A stretch of 64,000 nt of DNA from Symsagittifera roscoffensis. Taxonomy: Eukaryota > Xenacoelomorpha > Acoela > Convolutidae. Of the stretch, positions 34,771 to 47,845 are shown piece after piece; the stretch's first letter is position 1; every line of letters begins with the position of its first letter. The notes beneath the pieces were generated by a model. The model saw only the letters and a program-made list of their open reading frames with translations, ran no database searches and was not told the DNA's origin. The position numbers and the translations under genes were made by a program. The stretch is taken from contig NC_087067.1 in NCBI RefSeq assembly GCF_963678635.1, positions 23,133,547 to 23,197,546 of the forward strand. Direction: 5' to 3'.

Positions 34771-37700
34771 GTCAAAACATGATACTCATTGTGAGATCCG
34801 TTTTTTTTAAGTAGATTTGTATTTATCACCAATTAATTTTAATGAAATCTTTAAGTTGGAATGGTTTTAAATTTATGTACATGTATAATTTATTTCTATT
34901 TTTAAGTTTTTACTTGTTACTTTCATTCCAACACTAAATTCATTGCATTTTTACTATTCAAAAATTACTTTGCCGAAAAAAATTTGAGCAAAATCTTCGA
35001 TACAAATCAGATCACAACATTACATGATTTTGAATAGAAAAACAAGCAAAATTGAAAAATCAAGCTGCAAAGGCTACCTAAAAAAGTCGAAACAACCAGG
35101 TGCGGAAAAATTTATTAAATTCGTTTTGAATGATGGCTATAAACAGCATTGAAAGCTCTTGACTTTCATTAACCGTGCGGCAATTAAGAGAAAAAACTTG
35201 GGTCGACCAAAAAAATTCCAAAATTCGAAAAAGTTCCAAAAATAACTAGCACATTTTTTAATTTTCAAGGCAAGTACGTTTTTCATTAAGAGAAACTACC
35301 GCTGAACCAATTGAGCTGTGACAACTGACAATGTTTTTTCAATTAAACCCATAACCTCAGATTTAGCAGTGAGTTTTCATGAAAAAGAAAAAATTTCTGA
35401 AAACGGTCAGAAACTCAAAATTTGGACATTTTCTAAAGCCAAAAACATTTTTTTTGCCCAAAGTAAGAGCAAAGCAACTTACTCGGGGAATATTTCCAAA
35501 ACACGTGTTTTTGATTGAGTTGTTTTCCTATAATTTTTTATGGTAATTTACGAGAAATAACAATAACCCTAAGAAAATCAGTAGAAAATACTATCACATT
35601 AAATTTTCGAAGGTCGTAGACTAGCCATCACAAAGCCCGGAAAAAATAGGGAAAATGTGGAATTAGGTGAGATAAAAAAAAGTAGGGATACCTTTATAGG
35701 ACACAACGCTCGGCTTGTGCAAGACCCAAAACTTTTACGACCGATCTATACTAAAACGGGCATTAAAAAACCTTTGGAAATACTTATAGGAACTTGATTT
35801 TACCAAAAAACGACACCATTAACCAAAAAAAAAATCCAAAACACAGAGACAAAGCTGAACTTCGCATCATTTGCAATACACAATAAAGCTCCAAAAATCA
35901 AAAGATAATTTGTCTCAAACTTGGAAAACTTGAAAGACTTTTGTTGAAAAAATCATAGGCTAAAAGCTCAAGAACTATTTATTGCAAATATCAGTTACCT
36001 TGGGCTTTATTTTATCCATTTCTTGGATGAAAACGATAAGCAAACTTTTCAATCAAAAAGTTCAGATACAAAATTTCCCAAATGTACTCGAAAATTGTTC
36101 ATTAAATCTTGCGAACAAACAATCTGCATATCCAACAAAAACAATCGGGTGTGAAAGACCCTATCCGTTAATTGCTATAATATAAAACGAAAAAGAAATA
36201 AAAAACGAAAAAGAGAACTTCAAAAACATGAATGCAAGAATTACAAACAATAGTCACAGAAAAGAAATTGTCAAAATTTTGAAAAAACTTTAAAAACCTA
36301 TGAAAATAACCCAATTACATCAAGAATTATCAATTAAGAATATTATTCGCAACGGTAAATGAGCTAGATCACAAAAACAAAAAGAAAACTTTACAAAACC
36401 ACCAAGAAAGGAAATAAAAAACACTTTAGCCAGAAAAAACCACACCCCTGAATCTTGGGCTATACTTGCCGCCACATTCCTTTGCATACAAAACAGTCGA
36501 GTCAATCTTGCAAAAATATTTGGAAAATTAGGTTTTTTTTTGACATATCGAAACAATACGTTAAGTCATCAACTTCAATTTATGTCAAATAAAATTGCTC
36601 AAACCTAAAAGACACTTAACTAATTGAAACTTAAACTAGTTTGCCAGCAGAAAAAATCAAAAAAGTTTTATTTCCAACAAAAAATTTTGGTGCCTATAAA
36701 AACCAGAAAACCATGAAGGATATTTACCCTCACGTAAATGAAGAAAAAAGTACTTGAAAAATTGGTCAAAAAATTAAATAGTTAATTGCCCGGCAAGCAA
36801 CCAAAACTTCAATAAAGGCGACAAAAAATCAATAAAGGTCGAAATCAATAAAGGCGACAAAAAATTTATACCTACAAACTATTTTCTAAAGAAAAAAAAA
36901 GAAAACCATTTTTTTAATGAAAAAATAGGCTGAACAATTCATTTGAACTAAGTAAAAAAAACATCATCTATAAAAAAAATCTTACCTTGTCTCGGTTGAT
37001 TTTCATAAACTGCCCAACCACGCCTTGAGAATGAATGACTGAGGGGCAACTGAGGGGAAAAAATAAATCGAATATTTTCTAGCCGAAAACTCTAGCCGTA
37101 AAAAAATATTAGAGCTACCAAAGTTGGTCTCTTTTCCACTTCCCCCTATCTATCAACTTTTTTAGTTGTTTTACGTGTCATTATAGCAAAACGCGCAGAG
37201 TGAAGTAAGAACAACAAATCTGCTCACAATAGTTAGTTTGTTCAACATGCTAAATTTTATTGTGTTACTACTACATTTAAGAATTTTTTCAAAATTGACT
37301 TCAAAAGGAGGGTGAAAGTGTAAAATAACTCAAATTTTTAAACTCAATTTTTTAAAACTATCCCTCCCGAAAAGCGCAAAAGCATTTCAAAATCTCAATC
37401 GCGCCTACGCAATGTGAAATGAAGAACCCGGTCTAATATAAGCGAACCTGTTAAAGCGAATTCAATTTTTTTTTTCAAAATCAGAGTCGATAATTTTAAT
37501 AACTACAGAAAAATTCTTTTAAGTATTGTAAAAAATGATTAAATGGAAAAACCCAAGCATTGGAAAAAACTATTTCAGTAGTATCACTTGAATTTTAGAA
37601 CAATGGTAAATCAACCGACAGCAATTAAGGCGCAAACCACAAATCCGAAAAAATCTACATTTTTCAATAAAGATATTTGAAAAAATTAAATTTACCACCT

Positions 37701-38530
37701 GAATTGATCTAAGATGTAATTTTGTTTGAATTCAAGCGAACTTGATCAAGTCAGGTGGTGCAAATTATGTGAGAAAAGTTGAGTTGTTTGCAGGGGGAAA
37801 AGTCTCGTTCCCGTTTACAACTCACTTGCTCTCGCAGGTGAAATTACACTTTACTGTCTATTGATGCATAGACTTTTATACATTATTGGACGTGTTCTTT
37901 CTTATTATTATTCTAAGCAAACCAGGTGAATGTGATTTAATTTAGCAGACACAAAAAGATGTTTGATGATCAGAACAAAACTAGTGTAAACGAACGAGAA
38001 GACAGTCGTGTACCAGTGGTGGTGCATATGCGAAAACAAGGTAAAAACAATTGAATGGTCAATTTTTGGGCTCTTTTTCCTCTCCCCCACCCTCAAATTT
38101 TTTATAATTGAGATTACTCTTCACATTGTCTTATTGCCAGGAAAATTGACAGGCTAAAATTGACTAATTAGGCTATGACAAACATTTTTGATATTCATAA
38201 TCAACCTTGTAAGACCACTCGTTAGACCATAAAACTGATGCTTGTGTGAGGTGGGAAGAAGGAAAAAGAGCCAATTTTTGCGTAGACTGCTATCTGCGGT
38301 TTCACAGAAGATATACCAAAAAGACAAGCTGGTTGAAAAAACTCGCAAACTTCAGAGGGCACAGTAGATATCAAGCTGAACAGCCGTGACCGCTGTTGCG
38401 GCACAACTACCGTAAACTGTATCTTCCTTTGGAAACTATTTGAAGCTGAATGGCACAAATAAAACCAGAACTATTGCGAGATAGATATTAAGACATAATT
38501 TGGAGAGTCCTGGTGCATGCTATCATCGTG
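34771..38530. other. Gene-free AT-rich sequence
   Basis: No supported exon. A weak dispersed repeat with GAACTTCGCATCATTTGCAA, TACACAATAAAG near 35855 resembles GAATTTCGCACCACTTGCGA near 57475. At 36790-36865 AATAAAGGCGACAAAAAAT is doubled. Confidence 0.4.
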
Positions 38531-38544
38531 TAATAGTAATGAAT

Positions 38545-38845
38545 GGACGAATCTTGGAACTTTTTGAATGGGGAAGGATTTTCGAAAAAAAATCAAAACA
38601 CGTGACATTTTATTGGGTCGACTGAATTAAATTTCCGAGCTCTATCCAAACACTATTAGTTCCTTAATTTTACAAAGCATTCTGAGCTGCAGGCAAACTA
38701 CTGAAAAAAAAAGCTTGAAAACCGCCGTTTTTTGGGATTTTTTCGAAAAATTTTTGCCAAAAAAAAAACGTTTTTTTTTTTGGCGCGCGTTTCCCGCTCG
38801 AAATTATCGGGACAAAGGAAAAAGGGGGACAATGTGATCCCTGAG
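38545..38845 (+). mobile_element. Family B (hAT-type MITE) copy, diverged and partial
   Basis: Keeps TTGGGTCGACTGAATTAAAT, CCGAGCTCTATCC, the GAGCTGCAGGCAAACTACTG block, TTTTTTTTTGGCGCGCGTTT and AAAGGGGGACAATGTGATCC. The ends are lost. Confidence 0.5.
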
Positions 38846-40116
38846 TTTATTTAAGTTTATATAAGACCATGAATCATTGAGGGGAAAAATCATCATACGA
38901 GCTGCACAGCTCGTAACGGCGATTGGCTGTTGTGCCCCTGTTTAAGAACTGCATGCAATTTTTTTTATAATTTTTCTGGGCTGGGTAATGTTGCCTTATC
39001 CTCAAGCAACGAGCACGGATCATTGTGGGCTTGGATTGAGAGGCGGAGACGTAAACACTTCACCACCGCTTCCTTGTCGGGGAGGAATTTTCAACCCTAA
39101 ACGCGTCGCTGCCACGATGCATGATACTCCCTGACTCAGTAATTATCTAGCAACTAAATAAGTTTTGACGTGAAAACTGCAAAATAAAATTTCTGCCACA
39201 AAGTTTCTACCTAAAAACTGATCTGAAATATTTGAGACTGAAAATTGCAATCGATGTATAAGATTCACTTCGCTTTTTATCGATCAAAACATATTGCTTC
39301 ATTATCCGGCAAAAAACAAAAAAACGATTTAAAAAAATTGCAGTAACTGGACTTAAAGAGGCAAAAAAAAATTATTACTCACTAAAGCATTATTTTTTAT
39401 CAAGCATCGTATCATCAAGCATTCAGCCAAAATAACATGTAAGACAATGGAGAAACTGGAAAACTTGAAACGTGGGGGAGTAGAAAAGACAAACAGTTTT
39501 CTTTAAAATAATAAAACAAACAAGAAATGAAAAAAAAAATTATTGAATTTTTTACCAATATTTTTGCAGTAGTAGTTTTTTTAAAAAACACTGCTTTTTT
39601 TGGCGAAGATGAATTAAGTGTAAAAACCTGGAACAAAACTTAGTTTTTACTAGCTAAAATAAAGTTTTTTTTTCACAAGAACTAATGGTTTTATAACTCG
39701 TTCTGCGCCTTTTTGAATGTTTTTTCAAATAAAATTTTAAATATTTTTAGAAGCAGTCGATTTGTGCATATGGTACCGACATTTCATTCTAATTTTAGCT
39801 TCGTGGTAAGTGTGTTCCATTTAGTTTTTGTCTTTTTTTTGTTGATATTCTTTTAATTTTCCAGATTTATAATTGATTTGAATAGTTTCTAGCTTTCAGT
39901 GTTTGTGGTAACGAACTATTAAAGCCCTAAAACGGTAGCTTATATTTTACTTGGGACCATGTGTAGGAATTCTCGTGGCGGTCTTGTATTTGATCAGCAA
40001 ATATATTGATCTAGCTAACTGCAGATTAAAAATACATATATACTGGATGATTTTGCAATCTGCATCTGTAAAACGCTTATACAAGCAAAAAATCCGACAA
40101 CAATTCCATTATTTAA

Positions 40117-41032
40117 GCTTTGCGCGACCCATGTTGCGACTTGGCGCGACCCATTTTGCGATTTGCGCGACCCAAAATAGCTACTTTGCGACTCTGTGCG
40201 ACCCATGTTCCGAGTAGATGCGACCCAAATTAGCTATGCTGCGACTTTGCGCGACCCAAATTAGCTATGTTGTGACTTTGTGCGACCCATATTAGCTATG
40301 TTGCGACTTCGCGCGACCCAAATTAGGTATGTTGCGACATTGCGCGGACCAAATTGGGTATGTTGCGAATTTGCGCGACCCAAAGTAGTATGTTGCGACT
40401 TTGCGCGACTCAAATTAAGTATGTTGCAACTTTGCGCGACCCAAATTAGGTATGTTGCGACTATGCGGGACCCAAATTAGGTATGTTGCGACTTTGCGGA
40501 CCAAATTGGGTATGTTGCGAATTTGCGCGACCCAAATTAGGTATGTTGCGACTTTGCGCGACTCAAATTAAGTATGTTGCAACTTTGTGCGACCCAAATT
40601 AGGTATGTTGCGACTATGCGGGACCCAAATTAGGTATGTTGCGACATTGCGCGGACCAAATTGGGTATGTTGCGAATTTGCGCGACCCAAAGTAGTATGT
40701 TGCGACTTTGCGCGACTCAAATTAAGTATGTTGCAACTTTGCGCGACCCAAATTAGGTATGTTGCGACTATGCGGGACCCAAATTAGGTATGTTGCGACT
40801 TTGCGGACCAAATTGGGTATGTTGCGAATTTGCGCGACCCAAATTAGGTATGTTGCGACTTTGCGCGACTCAAATTAAGTATGTTGCAACTTTGCGCGAC
40901 CCAAATTAGGTATGTTGCGACTATGCGGGACCCAAATTAGGTATGTTGCGATTTTGCGCGACCCAAAATAGGTATGTTGCGACTTTGCGCGACCCAAATT
41001 AGGTATGTTGCGACTGTGTGCGACTCAAGCCT
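40117..41032. repeat. 31-bp minisatellite with 307-bp higher-order repeat
   Basis: About 29 units of the form TTGCGACTTTGCGCGACCCA followed by AATTAGGTATG. The pattern of variants repeats exactly with a 307-bp shift (for example around 40320-40500 against 40627-40807), that is ten units amplified as a block. GC-rich against the AT-rich surroundings. Open frames here only reflect the repeat. Confidence 0.93.
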
Positions 41033-41899
41033 CTAGCGGGATGATAGAGTTTTGGTCGCAGAAAGTCCATTTTGGTCGCAACATGAGTCGTGGACCTCAA
41101 CCGAGAGAGGAAAAAAAAAGAAATTTTTCTAATTTCGTTCGAAGCATAAAATGAAAAGTCCTTTAATGTAATATATCATTTGACTTGTTCCACTAATTAA
41201 AATGGGAAGTAACCCATTTTGGTTCAAAAACAAAATAAGCCTGCTTGCTCACTATGTTTGCTCGAAGTTATACCAAAAATCAACAGTTTCAAACCAGACT
41301 TCTCGATAAAATTTTGTTGAAATTTTTTATATGTCGTTCAAACCACCACTGAAAAAGCTCTACGATGATATATAACTCGGCCCAATCCGAGGTTTTTGTG
41401 GAACTTGACTTTGCGTGGAAAAAGTAAAAAAACACCCGAAAACAGACTTCCTCTCCGTTTTCAATGGTCGGAACAAAAATCCACTATTTGATTCAAAAAG
41501 GCCCGCTCAGCGCATAAACTTTTTAAAGTTTTTTTTTAGAAATCACAATAAGTGCCAAAACTTTGAATTTCTTTCAAAGTTTCGATTATAATTTATAAAA
41601 CAATTCAAAATGCAATTTCAGGCATGAGATTCCTAAATTCCGATCTACTGACAAGAAATAAACAATTTCATATTTACTGACGACAAAAATAAAAACTCTG
41701 AGACCATTCTTAAAAAATTAGCTCAGTGTTTGGGCGACAATCGTGCTCAAAAACTGAACTGCTTTCAGCATCAAAATCTGATGAAATCGATGAATCTTTT
41801 GGGCAATTTTTTTGGACGAGATTTTCCAATATCATTTCAAAAATTAGAAAAAAAAGCTCAAATTTTAAGAAGGACCATACCTGCATTATGAATGGCACT

Positions 41900-42085
41900 G
41901 AAAGCTGACGAAGCGGTTGTAATTTTGGACCAAATTTTTTTCATTCTTGAAAAATGCGTTGATGCAGTGGCGAAAAAATGATTTCCAGAAGTAGATCGAT
42001 CGGGACTCGAACCTCCTACGTTCATTCCTATTGCAACGGCCATTCGTCTTTGGGGTCTGCCGACTGTGGACGAAGGCTCGCCTTC
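41900..42085 (-). repeat. Possible tRNA-derived SINE-like block (copy at 45890-46075)
   Basis: On the minus strand GGTTCGAGTCC matches the pol III B-box consensus, preceded by ATGGCCGTTGC about 30 bp upstream as a possible A box. The T-stem does not pair well, so it is not a working tRNA. The block is duplicated with the segmental duplication; the second copy has one change beside the B box. Confidence 0.3.
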
Positions 42086-43925
42086 CGATATCATTTTTAC
42101 GGTTGAAATTTGTAAAGGTAAATCAATTGAAGAACATCCGTATAGTAAACTCTTTTTTTTAAAGCTGTTCTTTTTTGACAACCTAAGTGGTTTTTGGCGT
42201 TTTCTGGGCTAAAAGTACATTGTAAAAGCGACCCAATTGTAAAACTGCTCGCATTATCTAATCAATATTTTAATCCTCCAATAAAATCGGGAGACTGAAG
42301 AAATGTGAAATAAGAACGGAACTGAAATTTTTTCAACTTCAAAGAGAAATGCAAGCCGCAAATGTTGTCTTTTTTAGATTCGTAAAACGTAACAAGAAGC
42401 AAACTTTATTACTCGGGGTCATAAAAAGTTAATGAAACACAAATTAAAAATCCCTATTTTCAAACCTTCATAAATAAAAAATATATGAGTGAACATGGCT
42501 TTTTGGTCGTTTTTTTTTTGAAAAAAAAAGTTGTTAAAAAACATACGGTTTTGCTTTTTGAGTCAAATAAATTGTTTCATATATGTTCACTTTGTTAGAT
42601 AAATAAATGCTAGCTTCAAATAATTTTTCAAAACTTCTTTGTGGACTAAATAAGAATAGAGTAATTTTAAGGATTTTAGAGCATTTTTTTTCAGACGCTT
42701 AAGCTATCCTTCATAAGATTTGAAGTTTTTTCATAAAATGCTTTCTGTGGTTTTGGTGCATCAGATTTTTTAAAATGAGATATCAGCATTCCTGTTAAAA
42801 CAAGTCGATATTCTTGCTCGTACCATCAAATTAGTTTTAAAAGAAAAGTCAAATTTTTGTTTTAAACTTGAAAAGAATGTAGAAAAAATTGAAACCTGGC
42901 TTGCATCTATTTGTCTTTCATCGAGAGTTGATAGTTCAAGGACACAAAATTAGCAAATCTTTTCTTAAGTAATGGAAATTGCAAATTTTTTTAAGCTAAC
43001 CTGTCAAAAATTTAGCTTGAATTTCTAATTGAGGTTTTTTAAGCAGTTATATTAATTTTTCGAGAAATATTGCCACGCAGATCTTCAATGAAGCGATTAA
43101 TCTGCAAAAAATTTGCACTTGTGAAAATTGCCATTTTGCAGAACAAAGAAAATTCCGTTTAAATACTTCCGTTTAGTGAGTTCTTAGAAAACTTGAGGCG
43201 CCAATTAATAACACAAAAAAGTCTGCCGTGAACAATTAAAAAAATACATGCTTTAAACATTTTTCAGCCATAAAAATGACATAAAAAACACTTGTCATTT
43301 AGTTTTTTTAAACGAGTGGAAAGCTCTTTGACCTTTAGAACATCTTTGAAGAAATTGATAAAAAATTTTCAAACCGACAATTTCGACGCTTTTATGAAAA
43401 CTATTGGGTATTACGTACGAAGGTGGTAAATCAGTAAGATATAATGGACGCTAAAATAGTTCAAATTCCCACAGGACAAAAACAAAAAGATAATGAAAAT
43501 TTCATAAACTCTGAAAAATTGGAAACGTCGTCACTGACATATTTATTCATTTTAAAATCAGTTTGCCTATAAATATTATAAGCTTTGTAAATACGCTTAA
43601 ATAATTGATTTATAGTTATTTGAGCCAGCTTTTAATGATTTTTAATATCGTTTTGTAGAAACTAAAAAATTGATCCATTAAAAATAGCTGCTCTTTGGAG
43701 CTACAAATGACTTTATTTTTTTTTCTGAAGTGGGTTGGGCTTTTTTTCTCAATGAAATCAGTTTTGGTTCCAAATGGATAAAATAAGGGATGAAAAAATA
43801 AATGAAGCATAAAAATCAACCTCACAAAATTTGTATTTCATTAGCTTTTTATGACCCCGAGTAATAAAGTTTGCTTCTTGTTACATTTTACGAATCTAAG
43901 CACAAAAATCCAGTCAAGCATTAAA

Positions 43926-46900
43926 AACACTTCACCACCGCTCCCTTGACGGGGAGGACTTTTCAACCCTAAACGTGTCGCTGCCATGATGCATGATACT
44001 CCCTGACTCTAGTAATTATCTAGCAACTAAATAAGTTTTGACAAGAAAACTGTAAAATTAAAATTTCTACCACAAAGTTTCTACCTAAAAACTGATCTAA
44101 AAAATTTGAGACTGAAAATTGCAATCGATATATAAAATTCACTTTGCTTTTAATCGATCAAAAAATATTGCTTCATTATCCGGCAAAAAACAAAACAACC
44201 ATAAAAAAATTGCAGTAATTGGAGTTGCAGAGCCAAAAAAAAATTAATACTCATTGAAGCATTATTTTTTTATCAAGCATCGTATCATCAAGCATTCAGC
44301 CAAAATAACATGTAAGACAATGGAGAAACTGGAAAGTTTGAAACGTGGGGGGAGTAGAAAAGACCAACAGTTTTCTTTAAAATAAAAAAAAAACAAACAA
44401 GAAATGAAAAAAAAATTATTGATTTTTTTACCAAAACTTTTGCAGTATTAGTTTTTTTAAAAAACATTGCTTTTTTTGGCGAAGATGAATTAAGTGTAAA
44501 AACCTGGAACAAAACTTAGTTTTTACTAGCTAAAATAAAGTTTTTTTTCACAAGAACTAATGGTTTTATAACTCGTTCTGCGCCTTTTTGAATGTTTTTT
44601 CAAATAAAATTTTAAATATTTTTAGAAGCAGTCAATTTGTGCATATGGTGCAGACATTTCTTTCTAATTTTAGCTTCGTGGTAAGTGTGTTTCATTTAGT
44701 TATTGTCTTTTTTTTATTAATGTTCTTTTAATTTTCCAGATTTATGTTTGATTTGAATGGTTGGCGACCCAAATTAGGTATGTTGCGACTTTGCGCGACT
44801 CAAATTAAGTATGTTACAACTTTGCGCGACCCAAATTAGGTATGTTGCGACTATGCGCGACCCAAGTTAGGTATGTTGCGACTATGCGGACCCAAATTAG
44901 GTATGTTGCGACTTTGCACGACCCAAATTATGTATGTTGCGACTTTGCGCGACCCAAATTAGGTATGTTGCGACTGTGTGCGACTCAAGCCTCTAGCGGG
45001 ATGATGGAGTTTTGGTCGCAGAAAGTTCATTTCGGTCCATTTCGGTCGCAACATGAGTCGTGGACCTCGACCCGAGAGATGAAAAAAAAAGAAATTTTTC
45101 TAATTTCGTTCGAAGCATAAAATGAAAAGGCCTTTAATGTAATATATCATTTGAAATAGTCCACTAATTAAAATGGGAAGTTACCCATTTTGGTTCAAAA
45201 ACAAAATAAGCCTGCTTGCTCACTATGTTTGCTCGAAGTTATACCAAAAATCAACAGTTTCAAACCAGACTTTCTCGATAAAATTTTGTTGAAATTTTTT
45301 ATATGTCGTTCAAACCACCACTGAAAAAACTCTACGATGATATATAACTCGGCCCATTCCGAGGTTTTTGTGGAACTTGACTTTGCGTGGAAAAAGTAAA
45401 AAAACACCCGAAAACAGACTTCCTCTCCGTTTTCAATGGTCGGAACAAAAATCCACTATTTGATTCAAAAAGGCCCGCTCAGCGCATAACCCTAGCAAAT
45501 TTTTTAAAGTTTTGTTTTAGAAATCACAATACGTGCCAAAACTTTGAATTTCATTCAAAGTTTCGATTATAATTTATAAAACAATTCAAAATGCAATTTC
45601 AGGCATGAGATTCCTAAATTCCGATCTACTGACAAGAAATAAACAATTTCATATTTACTGACGACAGAAATAAAAACTCTGAGACCATTCTTAAAAAATT
45701 AGCTCAGTGTTTGGGCGACAATCGTGCTCAAAAACTGAACTGCTTTCAGGATCAAAATCTGATGAAATCGATGAATCACTTGGGCAATTTTTTTGGACGA
45801 GATTTTCCAATATCATTTCAAAAATTAGAAAAAAAAGCTCAAATTTTAAGAAGGACCATACCTGCATTATGAATGGCACTGAAAGCTGACGAAGCGGTTG
45901 TAATTTTGGACCACATTCTTTTCATCCTTGAAAAATGCGTTGATGCAGTGGCGAAAAAATGATTTCCAGAAGTAGATCGATCGGGACTCGAAACTCCTAC
46001 GTTCATTCCTATTGCAACGGCCATTCGTCTTTGGGGTCTGCCGACTGTGGACGAAGGCTCGCCTTCCGATATCATTTTTGAAATTTGTAAAGGTAAATCA
46101 ATTGAAGAACATCCGTATAGTAAACTCTTTTTTTTTTTTTAAAGAGTAAAGCTGTTCTTTTTTGACGACTTAAGTGGTTTTTGGCGTTTTCTGGGCTAAA
46201 AGTACATTGTAAAAGCGACCCGATTGTAAAACTGCTCGCATTATCTAATCAATATTTTAATCCTCCAATAAAATCGGGAGACTGAAGAAATGTGAAATAA
46301 GAACGGAACTGAAATTTTTTCAACTTCAAAGAGAAATGCAAGCCGCAAATGTTGTCTTTTTTAGATTCGTAAAATGTAACAAGAAGCAAACTTTATTACT
46401 CGGGGTCATAAAAAGTTAATGAAACACAAATTAATAATCCCTATTTTCATACCTTCATAAATAAAAAATATATGAGTGAACATGGCTTTTTGGTCGTTTT
46501 TTTTTGAAAAAAAAAGTTATTAAAAAACATACGGTTTTGCTTTTTGAGTCAAATAAATTGTTTCAAATATGTTCACTTTGTTAGATAAATGAATGCTAGC
46601 TTCAAATAAATTTACATTTTTGTAGAGTAAAATATAATAGAGTAATTTTAAGGATTTTGTAGCTTTTTTTTCAGACGCTTAAGCTATCCTTCATAAGATT
46701 TGAAGTATTTTCATAAAATGCTTTCTGTGGCTTTCTGGAGTATTTTCATAAAATGCTTTCTGACTTGCTCGTACCATCAAATTAGTTTTAACAGAAAAGT
46801 CAGATTTTCGTTTTTAACTTAAAAAATAATGTAGAAAAAATTGGAGCCTGGCTTGGATCTATTTGTCTTTCATCGAGAGTCGATAGTCCAAAGACACAAA

Positions 46901-47757
46901 ATTAGCAAATGTTTTCTTAAGTAATGGAAAATTCAAATATTTTTAAGCTAACCTGTCAAAAATTTAGCTTGAATTTTAAATTGAGGTTTTTAAGCAATTA
47001 TATTAATTTTTCGAATAATATTGCCAGGCAGATCTTCAATGAAGCGATTAAACTGCAAAAAACTTGCAATTTTGAAAATTGGTATTTTTGCAGAACAAAG
47101 AAAATTACTTCCGTTTAGTGAGTTCTTAGAATACTTGAGGCGCCGACCAATAACACAAAAAAAGTCTGCCGTGAACGATTAAAAAATAACATGCTTTGAA
47201 CATTTTTCAGCCCAAATAAAACACATAAAAAACAGCTGTCATATAGTTTTTTTTAAACAAGTGGAAAGCTCTTTGACCTTTAGAACATCTTTGAAGAAAT
47301 TGTTAAAATTTTTCAAACCGAGAATTCCAACGCTTTTATGAAAATTATTGGGTATTACGTACGAAGGTGGTAAATCAGTAAGATATAATGGACGATAAAA
47401 TAGTTCAAATCCCACAGGACAAAAACAATCAGATAATGAAAATTTCATAAACTCTTAAAAATAGGAAACGTCGTCACTGACATATTTATTCATTTTAAAA
47501 TCAGTTTGCCTATAAATATTATAAGCTTTGTAAATACGCTTAAATAATTGATTTATAGTTATTTAAGCCAGCTTTTAATGATTTTTGATATCATTTTGTA
47601 GAAACTAAAAAATTGGTCTATTAAAAATAGCTGCTCTTTGGAGCTACAATTGACTTTAATTTCTTTTCTGAAGTAGGTTGGTTTTTTTTTCTCAATGAAA
47701 TCAGTTTTGGTACCAAATGGACAAAATAAGGGATGAAAAAATAAGTGAAGCATAAAA
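43926..47757. repeat. Tandem segmental duplication, unit 2 (about 3.83 kb)
   Basis: Collinear with unit 1 up to the GAAGCATAAAAAT block; the last 110 bp of unit 1 are absent, so the right inverted copy of the internal element is lost. The minisatellite is about 680 bp shorter than in unit 1. Confidence 0.9.
44763..44998. repeat. 31-bp minisatellite, short allele in unit 2
   Basis: About seven units of the same motif as in unit 1, without the higher-order period, ending in the same unique sequence (GACTCAAGCCTCTAGCGGGA). Confidence 0.9.
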
Positions 47758-47845
47758 ATTTGAATGATTGGCTACTAAACTGAATGCGAAGACAATTTTT
47801 TCTCTATTTAGCGCAGCAAATTTAAGTCGATAAAGTATTCATTTT

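Larger units (their letters stand above)
39053..43925. repeat. Tandem segmental duplication, unit 1 (about 4.87 kb)
   Basis: Begins AAACACTTCACCACCGCT and is followed directly by unit 2, which opens with the same words. Apart from the minisatellite and scattered substitutions (roughly 5 percent by eye) the units are collinear. No gene with introns was recognised inside. Within unit 1, 42374-42440 and 43823-43900 are inverted copies of one another (AACAAGAAGCAAACTTTATT, ACTCGGGGTCAT), suggesting an old inverted-repeat transposon of about 1.5 kb inside the duplicated segment. Confidence 0.9.

Noticed and set aside
40280-40787. 66-codon repeat proteins reading VATLRGPN and similar
   Set aside because: The frame follows from a 31-bp unit, which shifts frame at each repeat and needs unit-length changes to stay open; not a gene.
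40117-41032. CRISPR-like array
   Set aside because: The 31-bp units are directly adjacent with no unique spacers, and the setting is a spliced animal genome; it is a minisatellite.
41858-42181. 107-codon minus-strand frame in the duplicated block
   Set aside because: Only part is preserved in unit 2, there is no domain, and it overlaps the B-box-like block; more likely a SINE-type repeat than a protein.
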